A DNA stretch of 64,000 nucleotides from Novosphingobium sp. GTDB lineage: Bacteria; Pseudomonadota; Alphaproteobacteria; Sphingomonadales; Sphingomonadaceae. Both the position numbers and the translations under genes were made by a program. The notes beneath the pieces were generated by a model. The model was not told the DNA's origin. It made no database searches and was given only the letters and a program-made list of their open reading frames with translations. Positions 38,455-47,421 of the stretch are shown in pieces (within the stretch, counting starts at the first letter, position 1; each line of letters opens with the position of its first letter). Location of the stretch: contig NZ_JAHEBV010000064.1 of assembly GCF_024642085.1 (NCBI RefSeq), forward strand, positions 1 through 64,000, read 5' to 3'.

Positions 38455-38916
38455 GTGAGCGACGACCGCGGCTTTCGTAGCGAGCCCGATCCGGAAAATC
38501 CGGGCTGGCTTACGTGGCATCTGAACGATCCTACGCGCTTTAACAGCTGGATGTTCCCCAAGTTGCTTGTCCGCGCCGATCCCGATGGAAAGGCTCGGCT
38601 GCGGATGTTCCCGGAACGCCGTCACACCAATCTGGCTGATAACATTCACGGCGCCGCAGTGCTTGCGTTGGTCGACATCGCGCTTTTTGCCTGTTCGCGC
38701 ATGCTGGGAATCATTGAAGCGGGTACAGCCGTTACGCTAGACTTGTCAGTTCAATTTATCGGCGCGGGCAAACCAGGAGAGCCGTGCGACGCGGTGACAG
38801 AACTGCTTAAAGAAACGCGCCGCCTCGTATTCCTGCGTGGTGTCGTAGAACAGGGCGATGGAAGCTTGATTGCCGCATTCTCTGGAACCATACGGAAGCC
38901 TACAGCGCCGCGATGA
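38455..38916 (+). CDS. PaaI-family hotdog thioesterase
   Basis: A 153-residue hotdog-fold acyl-CoA thioesterase. Features are NIHGAAVLALVDIALFA, which is the central helix with its catalytic-region Gly and Asp, and the following TLDLSVQFIGAGKPGE strand pair. It starts with GTG directly after the sdhB TAA and overlaps zapE by 4 bases, so the three genes form a coupled unit. The acyl substrate cannot be told. Confidence 0.85.
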   Translation: MSDDRGFRSEPDPENPGWLTWHLNDPTRFNSWMFPKLLVRADPDGKARLRMFPERRHTNLADNIHGAAVLALVDIALFACSRMLGIIEAGTAVTLDLSVQFIGAGKPGEPCDAVTELLKETRRLVFLRGVVEQGDGSLIAAFSGTIRKPTAPR

Positions 38917-40022
38917 GGATTATTGACGCTTACAATGCGCTGGTTTCGGCAAAGGAGCTGCACGCCGATGCTGAGCAGAAGGTTTCAGCAGAACGGCTAA
39001 CGGCGCTTCAGGTCCAACTTGAAAATCCAGTCGAAAAAAGCTTTGTCGCTCGTCTAATTAAACGAAATGATGTTGCTCCGCGTGGCGTTTACCTCTGGGG
39101 AGGAGTTGGACGTGGAAAATCAATGCTGATGGACCTTTTTCATCAAAATCTTGCCATCAGCGAAAAACGCCGGGTACACTTTCACGCCTTCATGTTGGGC
39201 GTGCACCAATCGATGCGCAAATGGCGCGATATCGATCCCGGCGATCCAATTCCGAAAGTCGCTGCCGAGCTTGCAAGCAAAGTGCGTTGTCTTGCTTTCG
39301 ACGAATTGGTCGTGAACAACTCTGCCGACGCCATGATCATGAGCCGGCTTTTCACCGCACTAATCCGCGATGAAGGCGTTGCTTTGGTATCTACGTCCAA
39401 TCGGGAACCGTCGGAACTCTACAAAAATGGGCTTAACAGGGAACATTTTCTGCCATTTATTGCGCTTATTGAACGTGAGTTGGACGTGCTGCCGCTTAAC
39501 GGTCCGGTTGATTATCGAATGCAGCGATTGGCCGGCATTGACGTTTGGCACACCCCGTTGGGTGACGCGGCGACAGCTGAAGTACGCGAAGCCTTCTTTC
39601 GGCTAACCGACTATCCACCCGAGGATAGCGTTCACGTGCCCTCCGCAGATCTCGAACTGGGCGGCGAGCGCCAACTCCATGTCCCTAAAAGCCTAAAGGG
39701 AGTTGCCGTATTCAGCTTTCGCAAGCTTTGCGGCGAGGCTCGCGGCGCTGCAGATTATCTGGCCGTTGCGCAAACCTATCATACAGTTATCCTCGTCGGG
39801 ATACCATATATGGGCCCTGAAAATCGAAACGAGGCCGCACGCTTCGTCACACTCATTGACGCGCTCTACGAGAACAAAGTGAAATTGTTCGTCACTGCCG
39901 CAGCTGACCCTGAAGACCTGTACATTGCAGGAGACGGGCATTTCGAGTTTAATCGCACTGTAAGTCGACTGAACGAAATGCAGAGCGCCAAATACCTAGC
40001 CGCTGGCCATGGTGTGGATTGA
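38913..40022 (+). CDS. zapE: AFG1/ZapE-family P-loop ATPase
   Basis: A 369-residue AFG1-type ATPase. The Walker A loop GGVGRGKS is at residues 63-70 and the Walker B in CLAFDELVV; the sensor region STSNREPSELYKNGLNREHF is characteristic. In E. coli ZapE acts at the division ring; mitochondrial AFG1 works on respiratory complexes, which fits its coupling to sdhB. The ATG overlaps the thioesterase stop by 4 bases. The gene is convergent with the TonB receptor gene, 5 bases apart. Confidence 0.92.
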   Translation: MRIIDAYNALVSAKELHADAEQKVSAERLTALQVQLENPVEKSFVARLIKRNDVAPRGVYLWGGVGRGKSMLMDLFHQNLAISEKRRVHFHAFMLGVHQSMRKWRDIDPGDPIPKVAAELASKVRCLAFDELVVNNSADAMIMSRLFTALIRDEGVALVSTSNREPSELYKNGLNREHFLPFIALIERELDVLPLNGPVDYRMQRLAGIDVWHTPLGDAATAEVREAFFRLTDYPPEDSVHVPSADLELGGERQLHVPKSLKGVAVFSFRKLCGEARGAADYLAVAQTYHTVILVGIPYMGPENRNEAARFVTLIDALYENKVKLFVTAAADPEDLYIAGDGHFEFNRTVSRLNEMQSAKYLAAGHGVD

Positions 40023-40027
40023 GCGGC

Positions 40028-42199
40028 CTACAGGGTCAACCGCGCCGAAAACCGAATGTCACGTCCGGCCAAAGGTGCATAGTCTTTGGCGAAAGAGGCG
40101 TGCCGCCGGGCGGCAACGTTTAAGATGTTATTTGCGCTCACCAAAAGGCTAAGTGGCCGGTCACGTCCCCAAGGGCGCCACCCGATCTCGCAATTGACCA
40201 TCGTGTATGCAGGGGTGGGTGTTTCAAAACGGGCTATGCGCTTCTGCGCAATTGAATGCTCAATCTCACCTCTCAAATCCATATGCGATGAGAACAAATA
40301 GAGCCCCCCCTGCATCCGCAAAGGTGGAATGCGCGGGGCGGCGCCAGCGCCGGCAATTGTTGCGTGGACATAGTCGGCCATTCCCTCGGCTTCTAGCGTC
40401 CAGCGGTCGACACGAAACACGGTGGCTTTGGCTTCGACTTCGAAACCATAAAGGCGCGCATCAGCCTGGCTGATCTGGAAAACAGGCAAACCATCAATGA
40501 CAGCTCCCATCCCTTGCTCGTAGATAAAATTGCCAAACCAACTGTGGAAGGCGCTCAGCTCGAAGCTGTAGCCAGGCGCCTTGCCGCGAAAGATGGCCTC
40601 TAGGCTCCAGGCACTTTCCTTGCCCAATAGCGTATCGCCGATTTCATATGAAGCTGTTCCGGCATGGGGACCGCTAGCGAACAATTCCTCCGCCGCCGGT
40701 GCACGTTCGGTTCGCGAAAGGTTTACACCTAGTCGCCATTCCGGTGCGAATTCGTAGGATGTTCCAAAAGCTCCAGACCATGCATCGAAAGTACGATCCC
40801 CTATAAAAAACTGGGTTTGGTCCTGATAAGGTGCAGCGCTTATCAGCGCATGCTCCCAGCGCGCACCACTTTCGAACCGCAACGCGCCAATATCGATTTG
40901 CTGCTTTGAAAATAGACCAAATTGGGATGTCGAATTGCGTGGTAGAAAGGCCTCATCCCCTTGCACATCGAAATCGCGGCGGACAAATTGTATTCCACTT
41001 ATCCCGCTCCACGCTCCAGACTTCGCCTGGCGCAGCTCAAGCCTTCCCTCCATGCCCTTATTGAAAAACGTCGTTGCCACGGCGCCGTCGGGCTCTAGTT
41101 CGGCATGGACATAATTGGCGTAACCGAATCGGAATGCGATCAGCTCTACGGGTCCGCTATTCGGCTTGATCTCGGCCCGCGCATCAACGCGGTTCTGATG
41201 TTGTTGCAGCCGAGGCGCTTCTTCACTTTGCCCTGGCCGTGTCGCCAAACGAATGGGCACGCCGTATAAGCTGTCAAATTGGCTGTACGCCACACCCAGA
41301 CTGCCGCCATCGTTGATGTAGGCAAGCCCTCCAGCTGCAGTCCATGTTCGCGCAGCAGTATTTCGCAAGACGCCCTGAGCAGCAGCGTTGCCTGCAAAAT
41401 CGGCGACACTATTGGCCGGAGCCAGAAGTAAACTCGATGCTATGGCCTCGAGGCGCAACGCAGGAGCAAGCGCAAAGCCTGCTATGCGTACGTCACGTGA
41501 TTTCAAGTAACTGCCGTCGAAATGCGCGACGAATCCATCTCCCAAGTTGATGTCAGCAGCCGCCGAAGCATTCCGTTCTTGAGCCGCTGTGGCATAACCC
41601 GCAAGCGCCGACAGGTGCACCACTTCATCCGGGATTGCGTTGGGAATTCGCCCGTCCACCACGTTTACGACGCCGCCGGTTGCCGAGGAACCAAATAGAA
41701 GCGCCTGTGGGCCACGCAGGACTTCGATCCGTTCGGCCAGCAACGGATTAATAACCGGAGCATGATCTGCCGAGGTGTTCGACACGTCTATCGAACCAAT
41801 GCCATTGGTGAGCAAGCGTACCCGTTCGCCCTGTAATCCACGAAGCACGGGGCGTGAAGCCGTCGGCCCGAACGATGTCGAACTAATCCCCGGAACATGC
41901 GAAAGTGTATCCCCAATCGATGGACGCAGCACTGCTGTCAGTTCCTGCCCGGTCAAAACCGCGACCGAAGAAAGACTGTCGATTCGTTCCGTCCGCAGCA
42001 GTGCGGTTACAACGATCTCGTCAGACTTATTGTGATAGGTGTCTTGCGCCGACGAATGATCGATCGTCCCAGTGTCGCGTGTCGCCCCATCCTGATGGTC
42101 CTGCGCTTTGGCGCCTGAAGCGATAACAACCAGCCAGGCGGCCAGTAGGCAACGATGTGACAAATTATGTTTGAACACTGGACTGCCCGTGATGACCAA
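40028..42199 (-). CDS. TonB-dependent outer-membrane receptor, ZnuD-like
   Basis: A 723-residue TonB-dependent receptor: signal peptide (ending GAKAQ near residue 33), plug domain, then a 22-strand barrel. The TonB-box-like DEIVVTA lies at the mature N-terminus. Plug stretches such as DVSNTSADHAP and ERIEVLRGPQALLFGSSATG, and the C-terminal ASFAKDYAPLAGR, resemble the ZnuD zinc-receptor branch. The frame begins with TTG at 42199; a GTG at 42178 is equally possible and keeps the signal peptide. A palindrome like a Zur box lies 33 bases upstream, supporting zinc uptake. The substrate is still inferred, as heme or iron receptors share the fold. Confidence 0.82.
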   Translation of the reverse strand: MVITGSPVFKHNLSHRCLLAAWLVVIASGAKAQDHQDGATRDTGTIDHSSAQDTYHNKSDEIVVTALLRTERIDSLSSVAVLTGQELTAVLRPSIGDTLSHVPGISSTSFGPTASRPVLRGLQGERVRLLTNGIGSIDVSNTSADHAPVINPLLAERIEVLRGPQALLFGSSATGGVVNVVDGRIPNAIPDEVVHLSALAGYATAAQERNASAAADINLGDGFVAHFDGSYLKSRDVRIAGFALAPALRLEAIASSLLLAPANSVADFAGNAAAQGVLRNTAARTWTAAGGLAYINDGGSLGVAYSQFDSLYGVPIRLATRPGQSEEAPRLQQHQNRVDARAEIKPNSGPVELIAFRFGYANYVHAELEPDGAVATTFFNKGMEGRLELRQAKSGAWSGISGIQFVRRDFDVQGDEAFLPRNSTSQFGLFSKQQIDIGALRFESGARWEHALISAAPYQDQTQFFIGDRTFDAWSGAFGTSYEFAPEWRLGVNLSRTERAPAAEELFASGPHAGTASYEIGDTLLGKESAWSLEAIFRGKAPGYSFELSAFHSWFGNFIYEQGMGAVIDGLPVFQISQADARLYGFEVEAKATVFRVDRWTLEAEGMADYVHATIAGAGAAPRIPPLRMQGGLYLFSSHMDLRGEIEHSIAQKRIARFETPTPAYTMVNCEIGWRPWGRDRPLSLLVSANNILNVAARRHASFAKDYAPLAGRDIRFSARLTL

Positions 42200-42231
42200 G
42201 AAGCGTCTGCGCTCACTAATCGGTCATTCGC

Positions 42232-42245
42232 GATGTTACAACATC
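42232..42245. promoter_or_regulatory. Zur-box-like palindrome upstream of the TonB receptor
   Basis: GATGTT-AC-AACATC is a perfect 6+6 inverted repeat 33 bases before the receptor start. Its core ATGTTACAACAT differs at one position from ATGTTATAACAT, the palindrome typical of many alpha- and gammaproteobacterial Zur sites. It is flanked by two copies of TAATCGGT (42217-42224 and 42249-42256), 32 bases apart. Confidence 0.5.
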
Positions 42246-42313
42246 ACTTAATCGGTGATACGGCGGTCTATCTTTTAAGTTAACCGCTTTGCCGCTAATT
42301 TTGCGCCCAACCG

Positions 42314-42326
42314 CCTACGCGGTAGG
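42314..42326 (-). terminator. Small hairpin after the RpfF-like gene
   Basis: CCTAC-GCG-GTAGG on the plus strand gives a perfect 5-base stem with a 3-base loop, 25 bases after the end of the RpfF-like gene. With ACCGC/GCGGT overlapping it, alternative folds are possible. There is no U tract, so termination is uncertain. Confidence 0.25.
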
Positions 42327-42350
42327 TTCGACGCGTCAGCAAACCACGGG

Positions 42351-43322
42351 TCAAGCTGCCGCAGAAACCGGCCCGTTGGTCCGAACTTGGGCTGCAGCAA
42401 GTCGCTCCATCAGCTTGAGGTCCTGATCGCGCAACTTGAGTGCTGCGTCTGCCCAGAAATCGACGATGTCACGCAATTCAGCAAGCGTGATGTCATCTGC
42501 TCGCTTGCTGGCCCGGCGTGCGCCAACCAGCCCGGCATGCCGCCGCTCAGACCGCGCCATGAAACTGCGGACTGCAACCTCGCCTTCACCAGGCTCCGCC
42601 AGAACATGGACAATGCCCATGTCGTATAGCTGTTCTGCGGTGAAATTCGTATCATTCATGATCACCCGGTCAGCCATCGCCGATCCGAGCTTACGAGACA
42701 GAAACGCGTGGGCACCCATGCCGGGGAACAGTCCAAACTTTACCTCTGGCAATCCGAACGTCGCCCCTCGTTCTGCGACGATATAATCAAACGACAGCAA
42801 CGCTTCAAAGCCGCCGCCCAACGCTTGGCCCTGTACCAGCCCGATAGTAAGGATTGGCAAGTCGAGCGAATGCAAATTGCGGTTCAGGATTTCGACGCAA
42901 CGATAGCCATAGGCAGCCAATCCGTCGCGGTTTTCGTCACGGATGAGTGACGCAAAAAGTTCGAGGTCGCCGCCAAAACAGAAAACGCTCGGCGCGCGGC
43001 TGCCCAGAACGAGATAACGTAGCGGCACACGGTCTGGACCGAAGTGCGACCCGATCAGCCGCTGCCAGTTGACAAAGTCGCCCAACATCGGCGGTGTAAA
43101 ACTGGGCCTTCCGACCGGGCACATATATGTCCACAGCGCTTGAGAGGTGTCATCATACAGCACGTCAAGCTGATCGAGCCGAAAGAGTTCGTCCGGCACA
43201 GCCAACCGAATATGCGATTGAACCAACAATTCATCGGAATTATGGTTGATCGCAGATGCGCCGCCTGACAGGTTGTCGACGGCTTGTTCACGCCTACCAA
43301 GATCGCTCGTAAGTCGATCCAT
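42351..43322 (-). CDS. rpfF: RpfF-like DSF (diffusible signal factor) synthase, crotonase family
   Basis: A 323-residue crotonase-fold protein closely patterned on RpfF, which makes cis-2-unsaturated fatty acid signals from acyl-ACP by dehydration and thioester cleavage. The two Glu essential in Xanthomonas RpfF are present as E173 (GGGFEALLSF) and E193 (GLPEVKFGLFPGMGA); the FGGDLELF oxyanion region and the C-terminal helices also match. The N-terminal about 30 residues are extra. Start: ATG at 43322 after AGAGGGG. No rpfC, rpfG or rpfR sensor lies next to it, so the receptor must be elsewhere. A plain enoyl-CoA hydratase is a less likely alternative. Confidence 0.82.
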   Translation of the reverse strand: MDRLTSDLGRREQAVDNLSGGASAINHNSDELLVQSHIRLAVPDELFRLDQLDVLYDDTSQALWTYMCPVGRPSFTPPMLGDFVNWQRLIGSHFGPDRVPLRYLVLGSRAPSVFCFGGDLELFASLIRDENRDGLAAYGYRCVEILNRNLHSLDLPILTIGLVQGQALGGGFEALLSFDYIVAERGATFGLPEVKFGLFPGMGAHAFLSRKLGSAMADRVIMNDTNFTAEQLYDMGIVHVLAEPGEGEVAVRSFMARSERRHAGLVGARRASKRADDITLAELRDIVDFWADAALKLRDQDLKLMERLAAAQVRTNGPVSAAA

Positions 43323-43457
43323 ACGCCCCTCTTCTTTTGCGACCTAAGTAATGCGGTGGGGTCTTTTAAGCGCCCCAATTCTTGCAAGCTATGCTAGGCA
43401 GACGGCTCTTGGCAAAGGATAATTTGTTTAATAGGTAACTCCGAGTCCCATTTCTGG

Positions 43458-44570
43458 TCATTCACTGCGCCATTTAAGCAACAGGGTAGCCGACCCTAGG
43501 GCTACGACCGCCACTGCTAGCATTGGCATGATTTGACGGAACACCATCGCTGCGGGCATCGCCTTCAGGAAAAGTCCGTGGCAAATCACGAGCATGTGGC
43601 TCAGCGGATCGACCCGGGAGATTGGTTGAAGCCATGGAGCCATTGAATCGACCGGACTGGCGTAACCGGAAAGCAGCATCATCGGCACAATTACCAAGAA
43701 ACCGCCAAGAAATGCTTGCTGCTGGTTTTGGGCAAGTGTCGAGACACACAATCCGATTGCGGTTACAGAAAGGCTGAAACTCGCGATCGCTAAAAGCATC
43801 AATAGCAACGAACCATTGAATGGAACGTTCGACGCCAGTGGAATAATAACGACATAAAGTCCGCCATTGAATAGGCCTACGGTGAACGCTGGGGCGCATT
43901 TTCCGGCAAGAATTTCCCAATGCCGCATCGGCATCGCCATTAGCTGATCCCAGGTCCCCGCTTCGCGTTCGCGGGCAATGGCCTGAACCGAAACGGATAG
44001 GACTACCACCGTGGTGATCAGCGTGATCATTCCCGGAAGCGTAAACCACCGATATTCGAGGTTGGGGTTGAACCAATGCCGAGCCGTCACCTGCGGAGCT
44101 GTAATGATATCTTCTGGGCGCAAGAGTGTCCCAGTTTGGTTAGCGACCTCTCCCATGTAACCAGCCACGATCTGCGCTGCGTTCACGCGCCGACCATCAA
44201 GCAAAAGGCCAACTTGCGCTCGATCTCCGCGTGCAACGCGCGCCGAGAGATCTGCCGGAATGATAAGACCAGCGATCACTTCGCGCTGCTCGATAGCGTC
44301 AGACAGTGCTCGCTCTGTGGCGTAGGGCCGAATTGAGCGTACGTTCCTAAGCGCAGCGCTTGACGCCAGAAAACGTTCGGACGCAGCGCCGCTATCGCGG
44401 TTGACCAATCCAATGTCGATATTTGTCACCTCGAGCGTCGTTGCAAAACCGAACAAGATCAGCTGGATGATTGGTGAAATGACGAGCGTTGTCAGCACGC
44501 GCCGATCGAGCAAAACAACGCGGAGTTCCTTCAAGGCCATAGCAGCGATACGGACCAAGGCTCCGGTCAT
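43458..44570 (-). CDS. ABC-2 type transporter permease (second permease)
   Basis: A 370-residue permease of the YbhR/YbhS type: an N-terminal helix at about residues 27-46, a periplasmic domain to about residue 180, then five membrane helices. The conserved REREAGTWDQLMAMPMRHWE segment is the coupling helix region that contacts the ATPase. It pairs with the permease gene directly upstream, which it overlaps by 4 bases, to form the channel of the HlyD/ABC exporter. Substrate unknown; drug or lipid-like molecules are typical. Confidence 0.9.
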   Translation of the reverse strand: MTGALVRIAAMALKELRVVLLDRRVLTTLVISPIIQLILFGFATTLEVTNIDIGLVNRDSGAASERFLASSAALRNVRSIRPYATERALSDAIEQREVIAGLIIPADLSARVARGDRAQVGLLLDGRRVNAAQIVAGYMGEVANQTGTLLRPEDIITAPQVTARHWFNPNLEYRWFTLPGMITLITTVVVLSVSVQAIAREREAGTWDQLMAMPMRHWEILAGKCAPAFTVGLFNGGLYVVIIPLASNVPFNGSLLLMLLAIASFSLSVTAIGLCVSTLAQNQQQAFLGGFLVIVPMMLLSGYASPVDSMAPWLQPISRVDPLSHMLVICHGLFLKAMPAAMVFRQIMPMLAVAVVALGSATLLLKWRSE

Positions 44571-45700
44571 GCGATCCGCCGCTTGATTGCGCGGGTGACG
44601 CGAAAAAAGAAGAAAGCCCCAAATCCCATGAGGACCGCAATGTTAGGCAGGAATATCCGCCAGACATCGCCAACCAGGAAAACACTTTGCAGTGAAGGAA
44701 TTAAATATCGGGCTGGAACGATATAAGTCAGCCACTGGATCGCACGTGGCATCGAATCGATTTCAAACAAAAAACCCGACAACAACAAGGAAGGCAGAAA
44801 CCCGGATAGCAGAGCGAACTGCGTTGAAACAAATTGATTCTTAGTCCCCGCCGAAATCAACAACCCCTGACCTAGCACCGCGGCCAGAAACGCCGAAGCG
44901 ATTAATACCAAAGCGATGATCGAGCCACGAAACGGCAGCCCGTAGCCAAAAACCGCAACCAGAACGCAAATTCCCGTCGAGCCTAGACCGAGCACGTAAT
45001 ATGGAATCAACTTTGACAGAACGAGAGAAGGGATTGTGATAGGCGTCGATAACAGCCCTTCCATCGTGCCACGTTCATATTCGCGCGCCATGATCAGTGC
45101 GGTGAGGAGGCTGCCAATCATCGCCATGACGATCCCTATCGCACCTGGAACCAGCATGAAGCGGCTCTGCAAACCGGGATTGTAAGTATAACGCGTGACA
45201 ATTTCGAGCACAGGAGGCGCGGCTTTGCCGCCTTCCGCAGCACGCGCTGCAGCCCAATCTCGCAATGCGCCGCGCATGTGCCCGGTCAGAAAGGTGGCTA
45301 TGTTAACTTGCGCACCATCGGTGACAAGTTGCACGTCGCGCGGCTGCCCTCGGATCAGCGCTTGGCCAAAGCCATCTGGGATAACGGCGATCCCACGCAG
45401 CGAGCCATCCTTGAGACCGTCCTCTAAATGCCCTAAAGCTGGACCCTCGATGACTGAAAAGCTTTTGTTGTGACGCAAGACCTGAACCAGTTCTCGCGAA
45501 GCAGCGCTATGATCCTGGTCAACCACGCCAAGCCGCGATCCCTTGACGTCAAGGCTGACAGCATTCCCAAACAATATCATAAGGATTAGGGGCATCAGGA
45601 CGACCAATCCGAAAGTTGAAGGATCAAGCCAGACCTGCGCCCATTCCTTCGCGCGAATAGCTCGAGCACGGCGGCCAGCAGAGTGATCGTCCGCACTCAT
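44567..45700 (-). CDS. ABC-2 type transporter permease (first permease)
   Basis: A 377-residue permease with the same plan as its neighbour: an N-terminal helix, a large periplasmic domain and five C-terminal helices. The coupling segment MAREYERGTMEGLLSTPI is clear. It overlaps the ATPase gene and the second permease gene by 4 bases each. The two permeases are related but distinct, so the exporter is a heterodimer. Confidence 0.9.
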   Translation of the reverse strand: MSADDHSAGRRARAIRAKEWAQVWLDPSTFGLVVLMPLILMILFGNAVSLDVKGSRLGVVDQDHSAASRELVQVLRHNKSFSVIEGPALGHLEDGLKDGSLRGIAVIPDGFGQALIRGQPRDVQLVTDGAQVNIATFLTGHMRGALRDWAAARAAEGGKAAPPVLEIVTRYTYNPGLQSRFMLVPGAIGIVMAMIGSLLTALIMAREYERGTMEGLLSTPITIPSLVLSKLIPYYVLGLGSTGICVLVAVFGYGLPFRGSIIALVLIASAFLAAVLGQGLLISAGTKNQFVSTQFALLSGFLPSLLLSGFLFEIDSMPRAIQWLTYIVPARYLIPSLQSVFLVGDVWRIFLPNIAVLMGFGAFFFFRVTRAIKRRIA

Positions 45701-47415
45701 GCCGCTTCGCTTTCGCCTTTGCCCTGCGCTTCGATCAGAGTGATGAAAGCCTCTTCCAAGGTTGGATCTGATTTGCCAATTACGGCACGCTTCAAATCGT
45801 CAGGTGTTCCACTGGCAATTGCCTCTGACCGATTGATCAGCAGCAAGCGGTCGCAATTCTCCGCTTCGTCCATGAAATGCGTAGTGACAAGAACTGCTGT
45901 GCCGCGCGCAGCAATTGCGTTGATGTGGTGCCAAAACTCACGCCGGATGAGCGGATCAACCCCCGACGTTGGTTCATCAAGGAACAGCACTGGCGGTGTA
46001 TGTAGTACGGCTGCGCCCAGCGCGAGGCGCTGCTTGATGCCTAGAGGCAGTAGCCCGGCCATCTGCGCTGTGAATGAACTTAGATCGAGCGCATTGACCA
46101 CGCGGTCAATCGCATCGCGTGCTTTATTGCCAATCAAACCGTATGCTCCCGCGACAAAGCGAAGATTGGCGAGTACCGATAGGTCGCCATAAAGCGAGAA
46201 CTTCTGTGGCATATATCCCATTGCTTCACGGGCTTGCGCGCGTGCGCTGCTAAGCTCTCGCCCTGCCACAGTCCCGCGCCCGCTGCTTGGCGAAAGCAAC
46301 CCGCATAGCATTCGGAAGGTAGTCGATTTTCCGGCACCATTCGGGCCGAGCAGTCCGAAAATCTCTCCTGGAAAAACAGTAAATGTGATATCCCGTGCTG
46401 CGGTAAACGCTCCATAGCGTCGGGTGAGCTGAAGCGCTGCAATTGCCGGCCGGTCAGGCTGCGCTGCACGTAGCGGGAACGCAGCAGCAAGGGCGCTGGG
46501 CGCAAGCGGTAGCCCATCATCAAGCATTCTTGCGAATCCGTCTTCAGCTTCTGGCGTGATCGGTATCCAACCCTTGCCGGGCGGGGGAGAAGCCGAACGG
46601 CATACCGCACGAAGCGATTTGCCTGACATTGTCGCGCTGATTACTTCAGGCCTCTCAAGTGCTTCTTGCAAGAATGCACGACGGCTCGTTGGCGGCAGCG
46701 GGCGCGCAAAAGTATGTCCCCGCGCTTCCTCGGCCAGTCCTTCGGGGGGGCCGTTGTAGAGAATGTGGCCGCTATGCAACAAGATGACGTCGTCGCACTT
46801 GCCAGCATCGTCAAGAATACTGGTAGTCCAGACGATTGCGCTACCCGGACCTGCAAGTTCCAGAGCCAGATCCCAGATTTCACGCCGCGAAACGGGATCG
46901 ACACCGACCGAAGGCTCATCGAGCAACATCAGTGGCGGTGCGGCGACCACCGCACAGGCCAACGCCAGCTTTTGCCGCATACCCCCAGACAGACGGTTGG
47001 CAGCACGGTCCGTAAATGGCGAAAGTCCGGTTGCGCGGTAAAGCATGTCCATGCGCTCAGGACTATCGCCCGGCTCAAGACCGCGCAGCCGGGCGTAAAG
47101 CTCAAGATTTTGGCGCACAGTCAGTTCGCCGTAAAGTGCCCCGCTTTGAGGCATATAGCCGACCAGGCTTCGGTCAAGATTAGCAACAGGGCGCCCCATG
47201 ACCTCAACTTCGCCTCGGTCAGCCTCAACCAAACCCGCCAGAATGCGCATCAGCGTGGTCTTGCCTCCGGCATCCGGCCCGACCAAGCCGAGCGAACGCC
47301 CCGGCGCGAGGATCAGGTTTATTCCATTGAGCGCCTGGACATGAGGCGCGCCGCGCCGCGATCCTTTAAATCGCTTGGCGACGTCAGTTAGCCGGAGGAG
47401 CGGCGCCTCCGCCAT
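45697..47415 (-). CDS. Tandem ABC transporter ATPase with unequal sites
   Basis: A 572-residue protein with two ATP-binding domains, as in YbhF. Domain 1 has an unusual Walker A (GPDAGGKTT), a normal signature LSGGMRQ and Walker B LLDEPSVGVDP, but the H-loop His is replaced (WTTSILDDAGKCD). Domain 2 has a standard Walker A (GPNGAGKST), Walker B LFLDEPTSGVDP and H-loop His (TTHFMDEAE), but a degenerate signature (LPLGIKQ). So each composite site has one weak element. It powers the heterodimeric permease and is coupled to it by a 4-base overlap. Confidence 0.9.
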   Translation of the reverse strand: MAEAPLLRLTDVAKRFKGSRRGAPHVQALNGINLILAPGRSLGLVGPDAGGKTTLMRILAGLVEADRGEVEVMGRPVANLDRSLVGYMPQSGALYGELTVRQNLELYARLRGLEPGDSPERMDMLYRATGLSPFTDRAANRLSGGMRQKLALACAVVAAPPLMLLDEPSVGVDPVSRREIWDLALELAGPGSAIVWTTSILDDAGKCDDVILLHSGHILYNGPPEGLAEEARGHTFARPLPPTSRRAFLQEALERPEVISATMSGKSLRAVCRSASPPPGKGWIPITPEAEDGFARMLDDGLPLAPSALAAAFPLRAAQPDRPAIAALQLTRRYGAFTAARDITFTVFPGEIFGLLGPNGAGKSTTFRMLCGLLSPSSGRGTVAGRELSSARAQAREAMGYMPQKFSLYGDLSVLANLRFVAGAYGLIGNKARDAIDRVVNALDLSSFTAQMAGLLPLGIKQRLALGAAVLHTPPVLFLDEPTSGVDPLIRREFWHHINAIAARGTAVLVTTHFMDEAENCDRLLLINRSEAIASGTPDDLKRAVIGKSDPTLEEAFITLIEAQGKGESEAA

Positions 47416-47421
47416 CCGAAA

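Noticed and set aside
40028..42199. Call as a heme, vitamin B12 or siderophore receptor
   Set aside because: No neighbouring ABC importer, heme oxygenase or siderophore gene; ZnuD-type motifs and the Zur-like box fit zinc better, though this is not proved.
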